DNA of 64,000 bases from Bacteroides caecimuris (GCF_001688725.2 NZ_CP015401.2:4720001-4784000), one strand, 5' to 3'; counted from the stretch's first letter, positions 53,819 through 63,070 are shown. The notes: generated from the letters alone by a model not told the origin. A program made the numbers and translations.

Positions 53819-54540
53819 GGATTATTTATACAATTCTCATAATCTTTATTTGCTATTCTTATATTTGCTTTATATATTGCTGTTTCTTTCAAGCAACATG
53901 GTGAGAGAGGCCCCGTACCTTTACAGTTTGTAGCTATAGCATTTTCATATTCCGTTTGTGCTTGTTTGTATGCTGCTTGTCTCAATTCTTCACATTTGCT
54001 ATTACCATTTCCTTCTTTGCGTGTTTTTAAAATCTTTCTTTTCGTAAACTCATGACTTTTGGCATACAGACTGAATAATGACAACCGTTCCTCTTCACTC
54101 AATCTTAAGAATACCGTACGCTCACGCAAGCCTTTATTAGCCTCATCCATTTGTCGGAGTTCTTCTTCCAGATTCGCTTTTTTGATGAAATCTTCCACAT
54201 ACTCATCATTATTCAGATCTTCCATGAGTTTGTCATATTCTTCATCATTTAGTTTGGATGTATAAGCACTAAACTTGTCTGCTAATTGTTCGCTACATCT
54301 TTTAAATTCATAAAACTCATCTGAATTGGCAACGGAATCTATCAATATATTTCCTGTATTCCAAGTTTGAAAGAACAAGCTGCGTGTTTGGGCAATTGAG
54401 TTTATTTCTGTTGCTGTCTCATTTGCATAGTTGTATTTGTATTCATCGGTGCTACAACTATAAATAAGGAATGTGGTCAATAATATTCCAAACAGTGTAA
54501 TTACATATATACTACTCCGTTTTTTGTTTTTGCTTTTCAT
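53815..54540 (-). CDS. Lipoprotein of unknown function, helical
   Basis: This protein of 241 residues has a lipoprotein signal ending FLIYSC. The body is strongly helical and charged (DEEYDKLMEDLNNDEYVEDFIKKANLEEELRQMD). A Cys-rich C-terminal part (KCEELRQAAYKQAQTEYENAIATNC...SPCCLKETAIYKANIRIANKDYENC) may be disulfide-bonded. A TTTCTTTG box at 54570-54577 (minus) could be its promoter. It forms an operon with the coupled membrane protein downstream. Confidence 0.65.
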   Translation of the reverse strand: MKSKNKKRSSIYVITLFGILLTTFLIYSCSTDEYKYNYANETATEINSIAQTRSLFFQTWNTGNILIDSVANSDEFYEFKRCSEQLADKFSAYTSKLNDEEYDKLMEDLNNDEYVEDFIKKANLEEELRQMDEANKGLRERTVFLRLSEEERLSLFSLYAKSHEFTKRKILKTRKEGNGNSKCEELRQAAYKQAQTEYENAIATNCKGTGPLSPCCLKETAIYKANIRIANKDYENCINNP

Positions 54541-54743
54541 AGCTTGTTTATAATTTGAATTAGAATAAGCAAAGAAAGGAATTTTATAGCAATTAGATGG
54601 AACATTCTGTGCAAAAAATGAAATAATCTGTTCAAATAGCTGTTTGATGGCTATGGCAATTCATATATCAATGTTACAATTTAGGTATAAAATGACTTTT
54701 TTTAGGCTCTAAAAGTGCGCCAAATGCCTGTCTGACAGGGGTA

Positions 54744-54790
54744 GGGGTGTAACACCCCCTTGAATTGCATTTGTTATGCTCGTATCTTTG
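54744..54790 (+). promoter_or_regulatory. Hairpin plus promoter of the transglutaminase-like gene
   Basis: GGGGTG TAA CACCCC (54744-54758) forms a tight GC-rich hairpin directly before TTG (54760-54762). TATCTTTG follows at 54783-54790 after 20 bases, a good Bacteroides promoter. A second inverted repeat, CCTGTCTGACAGG, lies just upstream (54727-54739). Confidence 0.6.
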
Positions 54791-54804
54791 TGAAAAATAA
54801 TATT

Positions 54805-56829
54805 ATGAAAACAATAACAAAGCTGATTCCTGTTATTTTCCTTTCTGTTATTATGGGAGGTTCTCTTTTTTATTCTTGTTCACAAGAGAAGAAAGAGGAG
54901 ATTGCTGTTGTACTTCCGTTGGATGCAGCTTTGTCGCAGGCTGGAGAAAATCGTGTTGAACTTGAGAAGGCATTACATCGTTATCAATCCAATCCATCGG
55001 ATAGCTTGAAATATAGGGCAGCTTGTTTCCTGATAGAGAATATGCCATTTTATACCTATTATAAAGGTAAGCTGCTGGAACAATACCTCACCTTCTTTAC
55101 TCTCTTGCAGGAAGCACGGAGTAAAAAGATATATCCACAAGCAATGGTGGATTCTGTCAGAAGGATGTATGGACCGTTTTCTTTAGATTCTTTGCAGTAT
55201 TGCAAAGACGTTTTGACAGTCGATTCTGCTTATTTATGTAGTAACATCGACTGGGCATTTAAAGTTTGGCAGGACCAGCCTTGGGGGAAGAATGTCTCTT
55301 TTGCCGATTTTTGCGAGTATATTCTTCCTTATCGTATTGGTGATGAAACATTAAGCTATTGGCGTGAGGATATTTATCGAAAGTATAATCCTTTGCTTGA
55401 TTCGCTGCGTGCTTCCACGGTTCTTGATATAGAAGATCCGCTTGTTGCTGCCCGTTGTTTGTGTGATTCTCTTCGTAAACGTAGCCGCTTCTTTACAACT
55501 ACGATTCCGCAAGGACTACCTCATGTAGGACCGGAAATTGCACAAAGCGTTTCGGGCAGTTGCCGTGAACTTTCCGATTATGTTGTTTATGTTTGTCGTG
55601 CGTTGGGAATCCCTTGTGCCATAGATTTTATGCCCCTTCATGGAGGTGGGAATGATGGGCACCAATGGGTGTCGTTCGCAGATAAATATGGTACGCTTTA
55701 TTTTCAGGAGTATCCGGATAAGATAAAAGAAGTCCGTAAGGATAAGATGTGTGAAGCTTCGAAAATAAAGGTTTATCGGAATACGTTCAGTCTTAATCGT
55801 GTTATGCAGGCAGAAATGCAACGCTTGGATACGGCTGTTGTGCCTTTCTTCCGAGATCCGCATATCGTTGATGTGACAGCCGATTATGCAAAGACATACA
55901 AGAAGAGGCTGGAGATTCCCACATCTATGCTTTATTCGGGAAAGCCCCGTTCGCGTATCGCTTATCTTTGTGGTAGTAGCCGCATGGATTGGGAACCTGT
56001 GGCATGGGCGGAATTTGATGGTAAACATCTTGCTTTCAGCGATGTCCAGATAGAACCCGTCATGCGGATAGCAACTTACGAACGGGGAAGGCTTCGTTTT
56101 TGGACTGATCCTTTTGAAATGACTGTTTCCGGTGAATTTCATGTTTTTGCTCCGTCAGATAGTGTTCAGGATGTAACGCTGTTTGCTAAATATCCTTTGT
56201 GGCAAGATGAGAAGTATCAGAAACGTATGATAGGAGGTGTTTTTGAAGGAAGCAATGATCCGGATTTTCGTCAGACGGAGGTGCTTTTCCTGATAGAAAA
56301 GCAACCCGAACGGTTACGGACAATGGCGTATTCCCGTTCTTTGACGCCTTTTCGGTATGTCCGCTATATAGGACCGGAAAAGGGGCATTGCAATGTGGCG
56401 GAAATAGAGTTTTATGAAGCGGGTGGACTGTTGCCATTAAGCGGCAGAGTTATAGGTACTCCCGGTTGCTATCAACAGGATGGCTCGCACGAATATACGA
56501 ATGCATTTGACGGTAATACTGAAACGTCTTTTGATTACACGGAACCCTATGGCGGCTGGACTGGGCTAGACTTAGGCACGCCAAAGGTGATAGATAAGAT
56601 AATTTATACGCCTGCCAATCGGGATAATTATGTTCGTTCGTTGGATGAATATGAGTTATCTTATTGTACAAGGAGAGGGTGGAGGACGTTAGGACAGCAA
56701 ACGGCGATGTTGGATTCGCTGGTTTACAAGAGGGTTCCTAAAGGGGCGTTGCTGTTGTTGCAGAATCATACACGAGGGAAGCAGGAACGGATTTTTGTGT
56801 ATGAGGAGGGAAAGCAGGTGTGGAAGTAG
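54805..56829 (+). CDS. Transglutaminase-like lipoprotein with discoidin-like C-terminus
   Basis: The lipoprotein has 674 residues from ATG 54805; the upstream extension overlaps the promoter. The signal ends GGSLFYSC. The central part has the transglutaminase-core order: Cys in VSGSCRELSDYVVYVCRALGIPCAIDF, His in GGGNDGHQWVSF and a downstream Asp/Glu. A beta-rich region follows, and the last ~140 residues resemble an F5/8-type-C carbohydrate- or ligand-binding fold (VIGTPGCYQQDGSHEYTNAFDGNTETSFDY...GWTGLDLGTPKVIDKIIYTPANRDN). It is probably a surface peptidase-like or crosslinking enzyme with a binding module; the substrate is unknown. Confidence 0.75.
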   Translation: MKTITKLIPVIFLSVIMGGSLFYSCSQEKKEEIAVVLPLDAALSQAGENRVELEKALHRYQSNPSDSLKYRAACFLIENMPFYTYYKGKLLEQYLTFFTLLQEARSKKIYPQAMVDSVRRMYGPFSLDSLQYCKDVLTVDSAYLCSNIDWAFKVWQDQPWGKNVSFADFCEYILPYRIGDETLSYWREDIYRKYNPLLDSLRASTVLDIEDPLVAARCLCDSLRKRSRFFTTTIPQGLPHVGPEIAQSVSGSCRELSDYVVYVCRALGIPCAIDFMPLHGGGNDGHQWVSFADKYGTLYFQEYPDKIKEVRKDKMCEASKIKVYRNTFSLNRVMQAEMQRLDTAVVPFFRDPHIVDVTADYAKTYKKRLEIPTSMLYSGKPRSRIAYLCGSSRMDWEPVAWAEFDGKHLAFSDVQIEPVMRIATYERGRLRFWTDPFEMTVSGEFHVFAPSDSVQDVTLFAKYPLWQDEKYQKRMIGGVFEGSNDPDFRQTEVLFLIEKQPERLRTMAYSRSLTPFRYVRYIGPEKGHCNVAEIEFYEAGGLLPLSGRVIGTPGCYQQDGSHEYTNAFDGNTETSFDYTEPYGGWTGLDLGTPKVIDKIIYTPANRDNYVRSLDEYELSYCTRRGWRTLGQQTAMLDSLVYKRVPKGALLLLQNHTRGKQERIFVYEEGKQVWK

Positions 56830-56871
56830 TAAGTTGCTTTACATATTTGTTAATTTTAAAAGTATTTTGTT

Positions 56872-57735
56872 ATGAGAAATGTAAGGAGTTTTTGGAGGAT
56901 AGTCGTAAAAGTCTTTTGTTTGGTATTGTTGTTTATCTTTTATATTGGATGTGAAGCGGATATTGATATTCAAGAGAATGTTAATGATGCTACAAATGCT
57001 AATTTTAGCGTATATCTTGATTTAGATCCTGATATGTTGCGTAGTAGGAACGGAAATGAAGATAGTGCTATGGAAATCTTTTTTCAAGCTAACGCTCGTT
57101 TTTATACAAATGTGAAAGTAAAAGATGGTCGACTTCAGTATGTTGGCGATCGAAATATTAATATGTCGAAACGCTTATTTGATTATTTGCAATTAAATTT
57201 AAATGAGACAAATATTAGGATAGAGAAAGGTGAAATAGAAATCATAGATTCTAATAAAAATAATGGTTTTGAATTAGTATCAACGAAGATTCCTGTTAAA
57301 CGTATAAAAATAAAAACGCGTGGTTTTGAAGGACTGGATGATGATTATACAAGAATTGATTTTCAAGACGATGAAGAAGAAATAGGGAATAACGTAATTG
57401 ATGCTATGCGGCAATATTTTCTTAATGATGTTACCGACATAAGGGATTTGGTAGATTTTAATTCAACAACATGGGGGCAAGGTGGACCTATTCGTAGTGA
57501 CTATTTTTCATATAATGGTAATGAGGTGCAATGGACAGTTGTGAATGGAACAGCTTCAACTAACTATCAACGAGAAATAAATTCTATTTGTACGGATATA
57601 TGTATAGAAGAACCAAATTATAATAATTATGAAATACAGATACGTTACTGTGAAGGAGGAACGGCTCTTCGTCTGCGAACATCTGATTATGGAACTTATT
57701 TAGAGTTATTGAATGCTGTTGGAGTAAAAGGTTAA
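56872..57735 (+). CDS. Putative lipoprotein of unknown function
   Basis: This protein of 287 residues has a lipoprotein-like signal (LVLLFIFYIGC). It is acidic and predicted mainly beta-stranded; no family is recognised. It follows the transglutaminase-like gene by 42 bp and precedes the next lipoprotein by 7 bp, so it probably belongs to a long plus-strand operon reaching the window end. Its base composition is more AT-rich than the glycosidase cluster, as for its neighbours, a possible sign of transfer. Confidence 0.6.
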   Translation: MRNVRSFWRIVVKVFCLVLLFIFYIGCEADIDIQENVNDATNANFSVYLDLDPDMLRSRNGNEDSAMEIFFQANARFYTNVKVKDGRLQYVGDRNINMSKRLFDYLQLNLNETNIRIEKGEIEIIDSNKNNGFELVSTKIPVKRIKIKTRGFEGLDDDYTRIDFQDDEEEIGNNVIDAMRQYFLNDVTDIRDLVDFNSTTWGQGGPIRSDYFSYNGNEVQWTVVNGTASTNYQREINSICTDICIEEPNYNNYEIQIRYCEGGTALRLRTSDYGTYLELLNAVGVKG

Positions 57736-57742
57736 TGTTTTT

Positions 57743-58507
57743 ATGAAATATAGTTTGGCGATTTTATCTCTATTATACTTTTTTTCAGCTTGTGCTTCTC
57801 TCAAGCAGAAGGAAAATATTGACTCAGTGGAATCAGAAATGATTATTTTTCTTCAGGAAACGTTGAAAACTAATTACGGAAATAAAAATGCACTCTGCTT
57901 ATTTGTGCAGGCTTTGGAACGCTATCATTTTAATTATTTATTGGATGTAGACAAGGATAGGTTAAAACGAATAAATGAAAAGCTTTACACGGGTGGCATC
58001 CTTTATTCCTATTTCCTTGACGAAGCTATCCTAAATGATTCTTGTATGTTGTTTGTTCCAGCTGGTGTTTCTCCGTCAGAATATCGTCGTTCTGATGTTT
58101 GTCGGCAGGCATTAAGGAAGTTGCAGGTTAAAGATTCCTGTTCTGTTGTTTTCATTGTCGATTCCGCAAAGTATGTGTACAGTAAAGCTCAAGTGGAGAA
58201 TATTCTCTTGCCATTGAAGAAGCGAGAAGATGGTTTTACATATTGGCAAAGGGAATTGCAACAAGCGGTTCATCCCGCTTTGAAGGCAATTGCCAAGGTT
58301 GAAGATGAAACTGGAGGGAATCCTCCTTCGTCTGTGCTATTTGGGATGATCGCTAATAATACGGAGAATATTTGTGAAGGCTTTAAGGATGATCGGGAGG
58401 TGCAAATGTTTCTAACGCTTTATTTTTGGAAGTATTTGTGTCATTTTGCAAATATAGATTTCTATACAGGAATGGATAAAACAAGTGAAGTAATAAAATG
58501 TAAATAA
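57743..58507 (+). CDS. Lipoprotein, tandem paralogue 1
   Basis: This protein of 254 residues has a signal ending LYFFSAC. Core motifs shared with the next gene are VESEMIIFLQETLKTNYGNK, RYHFNYLLDVDKDRLKRINEKLY, YWQRELQQAVHPALKAIAK and VQMFLTLYFWKYLCHFANIDFYTGMDKT. No known family is recognised. It is followed 7 bp later by its paralogue. Confidence 0.65.
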   Translation: MKYSLAILSLLYFFSACASLKQKENIDSVESEMIIFLQETLKTNYGNKNALCLFVQALERYHFNYLLDVDKDRLKRINEKLYTGGILYSYFLDEAILNDSCMLFVPAGVSPSEYRRSDVCRQALRKLQVKDSCSVVFIVDSAKYVYSKAQVENILLPLKKREDGFTYWQRELQQAVHPALKAIAKVEDETGGNPPSSVLFGMIANNTENICEGFKDDREVQMFLTLYFWKYLCHFANIDFYTGMDKTSEVIKCK

Positions 58508-58514
58508 GGAGAAT

Positions 58515-59171
58515 ATGAAAAAAAGTATCTTTTTATTCTTTCTGGGAATAATATTGTTTGTTTGCCAGACAAAAGCATCTACAATAAACGATGTGTCTGC
58601 TGTAGAGACAGAAATGATTAACTTTTTCCGTTCTACATTGCAACGTAACTACGGCAGTTCTGACGGAAAAGCAGTAAAGTTGATGATGGATGCTCTTCTG
58701 CATTATAAATTTCATTATATTATTGATGTGGACAAGGAGGCTTTGAAAGCTATTAATGACAAACTTTATCCAGATATGTTTGGGCGCTATTTTGTAGAGA
58801 CTAATGAGCAGCCGATTGATTCACTTCATACGAATTGGGAACGGTATGATCCTTATCATATCATTTGTAGCTATAAGTTTAAAAAACAACTGAATGAAGA
58901 AACTTATTACCAGAAGGAACTGTCACAGGCTACATCTCCTTTATTTAAGGAAGTATGTAATGCGTATGAAGCAACCGGCAGTTTACCTTTTACTGTCGTT
59001 TGGGGAAAGATCCGTGACAACAAATATCAATGTTTAGATGCTTTTGAAACAGATAGGGATGTTCAGATGCTTTTCGCTTTCTTCTTTTGGCGTTATTTAT
59101 GTTATTGCGTGAATATTGATTTTATGACAGGAAAGGATAAGACGAAGTTATATATAGATATGAGAAAATAA
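58515..59171 (+). CDS. Secreted protein, tandem paralogue 2
   Basis: This protein of 218 residues has a signal peptide MKKSIFLFFLGIILFVCQTKAS but no clear lipobox Cys in place. It repeats the motifs of its upstream neighbour (VETEMINFFRSTLQRNYGSS, HYKFHYIIDVDKEALKAINDKLYPD, VQMLFAFFFWRYLCYCVNIDFMTGKDKT) and lacks the ~30 residues present mid-way in paralogue 1. Function is unknown. Confidence 0.65.
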   Translation: MKKSIFLFFLGIILFVCQTKASTINDVSAVETEMINFFRSTLQRNYGSSDGKAVKLMMDALLHYKFHYIIDVDKEALKAINDKLYPDMFGRYFVETNEQPIDSLHTNWERYDPYHIICSYKFKKQLNEETYYQKELSQATSPLFKEVCNAYEATGSLPFTVVWGKIRDNKYQCLDAFETDRDVQMLFAFFFWRYLCYCVNIDFMTGKDKTKLYIDMRK

Positions 59172-59223
59172 GAAGTATAAGTTTAATTTCATCAATAAAT
59201 TGGTGATAAATCATTTTTATAAT

Positions 59224-59613
59224 ATGAACAGACTGAAAATTTATTTGGCAATAGTCTTGGCATTGATATTTATGTCAAGTTGTGGCTCTTCTGCTAAGGT
59301 AGCAAAGAATCGCGATGAAATGAAGAGTGATTCAAGAATATGGGATTATCTTGACGTCAGTGATAGAGAACGTGCATTAGTTGATTCTATTGTAGCATTG
59401 GATGAATATGCTGTATTCCTTGATTCATACAAAAAGTATCGGACAAAGAAGAATGCTATGCGTGAGGGCGAAGATGTGGAACAAACGAAAGAGTTTGCGG
59501 AATATTCGGTAGCGTGTTCTAAAATATTAAGAATCACGGATGAGTTGAAGTTAAGTGTGAATGCATCTGTTGCTGTGTTTAAGAAGATGCGTGAAGTTGC
59601 TAATAATAAATAG
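59224..59613 (+). CDS. Small helical lipoprotein
   Basis: This protein of 129 residues from ATG 59224 starts MNRLKIYLAIVLALIFMSSC; upstream codons weaken the signal peptide. The mature part is short, charged and helical. No family is recognised. It lies 14 bp before the small membrane-protein gene. Confidence 0.6.
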   Translation: MNRLKIYLAIVLALIFMSSCGSSAKVAKNRDEMKSDSRIWDYLDVSDRERALVDSIVALDEYAVFLDSYKKYRTKKNAMREGEDVEQTKEFAEYSVACSKILRITDELKLSVNASVAVFKKMREVANNK

Positions 59614-59626
59614 AATCAATAAAGAA

Positions 59627-59898
59627 TATGATCCGGGAAGATAAAACGCCAGCTAAAAAGATGCTGTCGACCAAGAATAACATTTATATAGGACTGTGTA
59701 TCTTATATCTAGTGTTGTTAATGATAAACAGGAAATATCCAATAGGAGATATAACACTGCATATCGTTTATCTTTCAACCTGGTCTTTCCTTTTATTGTG
59801 GGAAATTGTAGATGTACTAATAAATAGAAAGAAGAATATTAGCTTCATAGTTATAATTTCGATGGTGCTGGTTATGTACATTGCAAATATGTTGAGGT
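59627..59898 (+). repeat. ORF-length direct repeat, copy 1
   Basis: The sequence matches 62797-63068 with a single difference (G versus A in codon 9, Ala versus Thr). Identity starts one base before the ATG and ends within the stop codon (TAA here, TAG in the other). Flanks are unrelated. Confidence 0.93.
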
Positions 59899-59900
59899 AA
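59628..59900 (+). CDS. 90-residue membrane protein, copy 1
   Basis: MIREDKTPAKKMLSTKNNIY is followed by three hydrophobic segments (IGLCILYLVLLMI, IVYLSTWSFLLLWEIVDVLI, ISFIVIISMVLVMYIANML). Function is unknown; size and topology would suit an immunity or accessory protein, which is a guess. The reading frame recurs at 62798 with one base change and a different stop codon. Confidence 0.65.
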   Translation: MIREDKTPAKKMLSTKNNIYIGLCILYLVLLMINRKYPIGDITLHIVYLSTWSFLLLWEIVDVLINRKKNISFIVIISMVLVMYIANMLR

Positions 59901-59969
59901 AAAATAATGTTGTAAATATATTTTTGAAAAATGTTTTTTGTTGATATAATAATTAAAAAGTTGAGAACA

Positions 59970-60959
59970 ATGAGAGCTATTTTTAATTTAATTGTACTGT
60001 TGTTATTTGTTTCATGTAGTCAGGAATATGAAAAAGAACCTGAATTTAAAAGCTTGAAATTGGGTAATCAGCATACCCTGTTAAGTTGTGGAAAAGAACA
60101 AACAAACTGGGAAGATGATTTAAATTATTCGTTTAATGGTGCAGGAAAGGACTCTTTACAATGTAGTAGTTTGGAGATGATAGAGTATTCTTTGTTAAAA
60201 GATAGTACGATATTAGGGCATCAAGCTATCAAAGAAATAATTGCAGATAGTATGTTTATTCCGATTTACGGAGATTCTATAAATGTTAATAGGTTCAAAT
60301 TATGGTCGTTTCTGGAACTTAATTCAATGTTCAATGTAAATGCAAAATCTTTGTATATGACGAAAAAGATGGATATTTTGAGAGAGTATCTTAATGAGCA
60401 GTTGAAGATAGTAAAAATTAAATGGAGGTATAATAAGAATGAATATTTTGAAACTAAGTGCTTGGTGACAGATGAACAGATGGTTTATGATGATATATTG
60501 TCGAATATTCGGTATATAACAATAGAAGTACCGGCCAATAATAAAACTTTCTCAAGAAAAATTGTTAAAACACGTGGTGGTGATCCAGGATATGACAAAT
60601 ATCCAATCTCGTATGATAAAATGTCCTCTACTTATGTTTGTTATGCATCCAATCATACTGTAGGAGCAATTGCATATTACTATGTTCAGGTTTCGGGAAC
60701 TCGATATCCTGATGGAACAAAATCAATAGATTATGCTCAATATGAGGCACCTCATGATTCGAAACCTGGATTTTATGCGGTAGGTCAAATACAAGCGGAA
60801 GTTGAATATGGTAAAAATGGAACATTCTCTTATAATTATGCAGTTGGGGTTGGTACAAAAGAAATTACAATTTCAATGAATGGATCAAGTTTTACTATGT
60901 ATGGAGAAGATTCTGGTGCTGTTGGTGGTGAGGGCTTTTCTGCAAATGCGTTAGACTAA
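59970..60959 (+). CDS. Putative lipoprotein of unknown function
   Basis: This protein of 329 residues from ATG 59970 starts MRAIFNLIVLLLFVSC; a longer reading frame lacks a sensible signal. It has an acidic N-terminal half and a Gly/Tyr-rich C-terminal half (YYYVQVSGTRYPDGTKSIDYAQYE). No family is recognised. It is co-directional with its neighbours, 15 bp before the next gene. Confidence 0.6.
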   Translation: MRAIFNLIVLLLFVSCSQEYEKEPEFKSLKLGNQHTLLSCGKEQTNWEDDLNYSFNGAGKDSLQCSSLEMIEYSLLKDSTILGHQAIKEIIADSMFIPIYGDSINVNRFKLWSFLELNSMFNVNAKSLYMTKKMDILREYLNEQLKIVKIKWRYNKNEYFETKCLVTDEQMVYDDILSNIRYITIEVPANNKTFSRKIVKTRGGDPGYDKYPISYDKMSSTYVCYASNHTVGAIAYYYVQVSGTRYPDGTKSIDYAQYEAPHDSKPGFYAVGQIQAEVEYGKNGTFSYNYAVGVGTKEITISMNGSSFTMYGEDSGAVGGEGFSANALD

Positions 60960-60974
60960 TTTAATATGTATATT

Positions 60975-61619
60975 ATGCGAACCGTTTTATTTCTAGTTAG
61001 TATCGTTTTTAATATAGTTGGTATAGCAACTGCTAACGAAGCATTAAACCGTTGTGATACTCTTCCATCTGCGCAAATGGATTTGTTTACTTATGGAAGT
61101 CCGTCTATCGTAACAAGTGAGATGAATTTTAGAAATCTGTTTCGGAATTTTCCCATTTATGTAGATAATGCTAATGAAATAAAACTGCTATATTATCACT
61201 ATATGGAAACGATTAAAAACAAGAAGCAAATAAAAAGCTATGTGAAGAGAAATTTTCCACCATATGTTCCCAATTGGGGAGTAGCTGGAAGTCAAGGAGG
61301 AAATTCTGATATTGGTGAATTCTCTACTTGGCGTTTCACAATTGAACAAGACCCTTTTCAAACAATAGATGAAGACATTGTCAGTAAGATGATGCGGGAG
61401 GTTAAAATAGGCTATGAAGTATGGGAGGTTGTGTTTAAATTGTGGGATACGACTTATCATTATTATATGTTTGTGAATGCTAAAACGCAGGCAATTGTGA
61501 AGTGGGGGAATATTTTTGGAGCCAATATACCACAAAGCCATATTGATTTCATAAACCAAAAATACAAACGAGATGCCAAAAAGCATATTGAGGTTGTTCC
61601 GATTTTTCATCATCAATAA
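60975..61619 (+). CDS. Secreted protein of unknown function
   Basis: This protein of 214 residues has a signal peptide MRTVLFLVSIVFNIVGIATA. The mature part contains RNFPPYVPNWGVAGSQGGNS and a C-terminal strand pair (VFKLWDTTYHYYMFVNAKTQAIVKWG). Its 3' end (IEVVPIFHHQ) and the following ~25 bp resemble the end of the gene at 63115, as discussed in findings. Confidence 0.58.
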   Translation: MRTVLFLVSIVFNIVGIATANEALNRCDTLPSAQMDLFTYGSPSIVTSEMNFRNLFRNFPIYVDNANEIKLLYYHYMETIKNKKQIKSYVKRNFPPYVPNWGVAGSQGGNSDIGEFSTWRFTIEQDPFQTIDEDIVSKMMREVKIGYEVWEVVFKLWDTTYHYYMFVNAKTQAIVKWGNIFGANIPQSHIDFINQKYKRDAKKHIEVVPIFHHQ

Positions 61620-61628
61620 CGGAAAAAC

Positions 61629-61691
61629 ATGATAGAGTATGAATTTGAGTCCGAAACATGCGATGGAACGTGCGTATTGGGTGGCGTATAA
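61629..61691 (+). other. Possible 20-codon micro-ORF or gene remnant
   Basis: ATG to TAA encodes MIEYEFESETCDGTCVLGGV. It begins like the partial gene at 63942 (MIGYEIAIND) in the same position after a similar upstream 3' end, so it may be a truncated copy of that gene. Expression as a small Cys-containing peptide cannot be excluded. Confidence 0.3.
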
Positions 61692-61740
61692 TAATTAAAA
61701 TATTTACTAACAAGAATACTCCTTTTAGTTTCAATTAAAA

Positions 61741-62748
61741 ATGAACCGAAAGAATCTATTAAAATATATCGCAACGGCATTATTGGGCAGTGTAGCTGCC
61801 TATGTGTCGATTAAATTACCTTTATTACATGCGGAAACAATCTTTTTTTTGACTGTTATTGCAATGCTAATCATATATATGTATGCGAATAAAAAAATAC
61901 GGTATATGATACAGTTGTCTTTCCTGTGGGGAGTAATATATGCACTTGTAATAATGGTATTTCGAGGTGTATCTCGGAATCATGCCATTCTCATCGGTTT
62001 TCCTGCTATTGTGTTGTTTACTTGGGCATTGGCTTATGTCTATCGCAATAAGCTTTCTGCTAAGAATATATTGGCAGTCTCTTTGGTGACTCTTATTTTA
62101 TTGGAAGGACCGGTACGGATTATAAACTATTCTTCCACACTGGTTTCCTTGCCGTCTTTTATTTTTAATATAACAGGTATACTTATTGGCAATATGTTGT
62201 TTATAAAGCGCAATAAGGTAGCAGGTTTTTCCTTTTTAATTGTATTTGGATGTGCGGTATGGATGTTTTGTGAAGGAGGTGCCACGTGGGCAAATAGAAT
62301 ATTTAATGGAACTTTTACAGGTAAAATCTGTACTCCGGACGATAATTATAAATTGTACGATGAGAAAGGAGATGTGCTGTTTTTATCTGAAATGGAGGGC
62401 AAAATTGTGTTATTGGATTTTTGGTGTAACGGCTGTGGAGCCTGTTGGCGGAAGTTTCCTGTGATACAGAGCTTATATGATACACATCGAATGAATGGTA
62501 ACGTTGTTATTGCCGGAGTTTTTGTTGAGAGTAAGAACGGGGAGTATGAGAATAATATGAAGACATTCCATAGGAAATATACTTTCCCGGTATTCAAAGT
62601 TTCTAAAGAGGATTCTTTAGTGAAGAAACTGGCAATAAAATCTTTTCCAACAATTGCTGTGATGGATGCAAACGGAGTCTTTCGAGGTTTGGGAAGTACT
62701 GAAGTTGTGATGAATATATTTGATGATTTGGTGGAGAGTTTAAAATAG
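61741..62748 (+). CDS. Membrane protein with C-terminal TlpA-like thioredoxin domain
   Basis: This protein of 335 residues has about seven hydrophobic segments in the first ~180 residues. A periplasmic thioredoxin-fold domain follows, with the redox pair C232-C235 in LLDFWCNGCGACWRKFPVIQ and the cis-Pro loop SFPTIAVMD. It is probably an anchored thiol-disulfide oxidoreductase acting on secreted proteins; several lipoproteins encoded nearby have paired Cys residues. The usual Bacteroides relatives are soluble DUF4369-thioredoxin fusions; here the DUF4369-like part is a separate gene at 63115. Confidence 0.82.
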   Translation: MNRKNLLKYIATALLGSVAAYVSIKLPLLHAETIFFLTVIAMLIIYMYANKKIRYMIQLSFLWGVIYALVIMVFRGVSRNHAILIGFPAIVLFTWALAYVYRNKLSAKNILAVSLVTLILLEGPVRIINYSSTLVSLPSFIFNITGILIGNMLFIKRNKVAGFSFLIVFGCAVWMFCEGGATWANRIFNGTFTGKICTPDDNYKLYDEKGDVLFLSEMEGKIVLLDFWCNGCGACWRKFPVIQSLYDTHRMNGNVVIAGVFVESKNGEYENNMKTFHRKYTFPVFKVSKEDSLVKKLAIKSFPTIAVMDANGVFRGLGSTEVVMNIFDDLVESLK

Positions 62749-62796
62749 TGGAGAAACAATGAAATCTTGAGTAAGTAACTAAAAAACAATATAGCT

Positions 62797-63068
62797 TATG
62801 ATCCGGGAAGATAAAACGCCAACTAAAAAGATGCTGTCGACCAAGAATAACATTTATATAGGACTGTGTATCTTATATCTAGTGTTGTTAATGATAAACA
62901 GGAAATATCCAATAGGAGATATAACACTGCATATCGTTTATCTTTCAACCTGGTCTTTCCTTTTATTGTGGGAAATTGTAGATGTACTAATAAATAGAAA
63001 GAAGAATATTAGCTTCATAGTTATAATTTCGATGGTGCTGGTTATGTACATTGCAAATATGTTGAGGT
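62797..63068 (+). repeat. ORF-length direct repeat, copy 2
   Basis: Partner of 59627-59898; the borders coincide with the reading frame, not with any visible mobile element. Confidence 0.93.
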
Positions 63069-63070
63069 AG
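62798..63070 (+). CDS. 90-residue membrane protein, copy 2
   Basis: This protein is identical to the one at 59628 except Thr for Ala at residue 9 (MIREDKTPTKK). It has three transmembrane segments and unknown function. It lies 49 bp after the thioredoxin gene and 44 bp before the DUF4369-like start. Confidence 0.65.
   Translation: MIREDKTPTKKMLSTKNNIYIGLCILYLVLLMINRKYPIGDITLHIVYLSTWSFLLLWEIVDVLINRKKNISFIVIISMVLVMYIANMLR

Noticed and set aside
61629..61691. Ribosomally made peptide precursor
   Set aside because: The CDGTC peptide is tempting beside a thioredoxin gene, but no maturation or export gene is present and similarity to the 63942 start favours a truncated gene.
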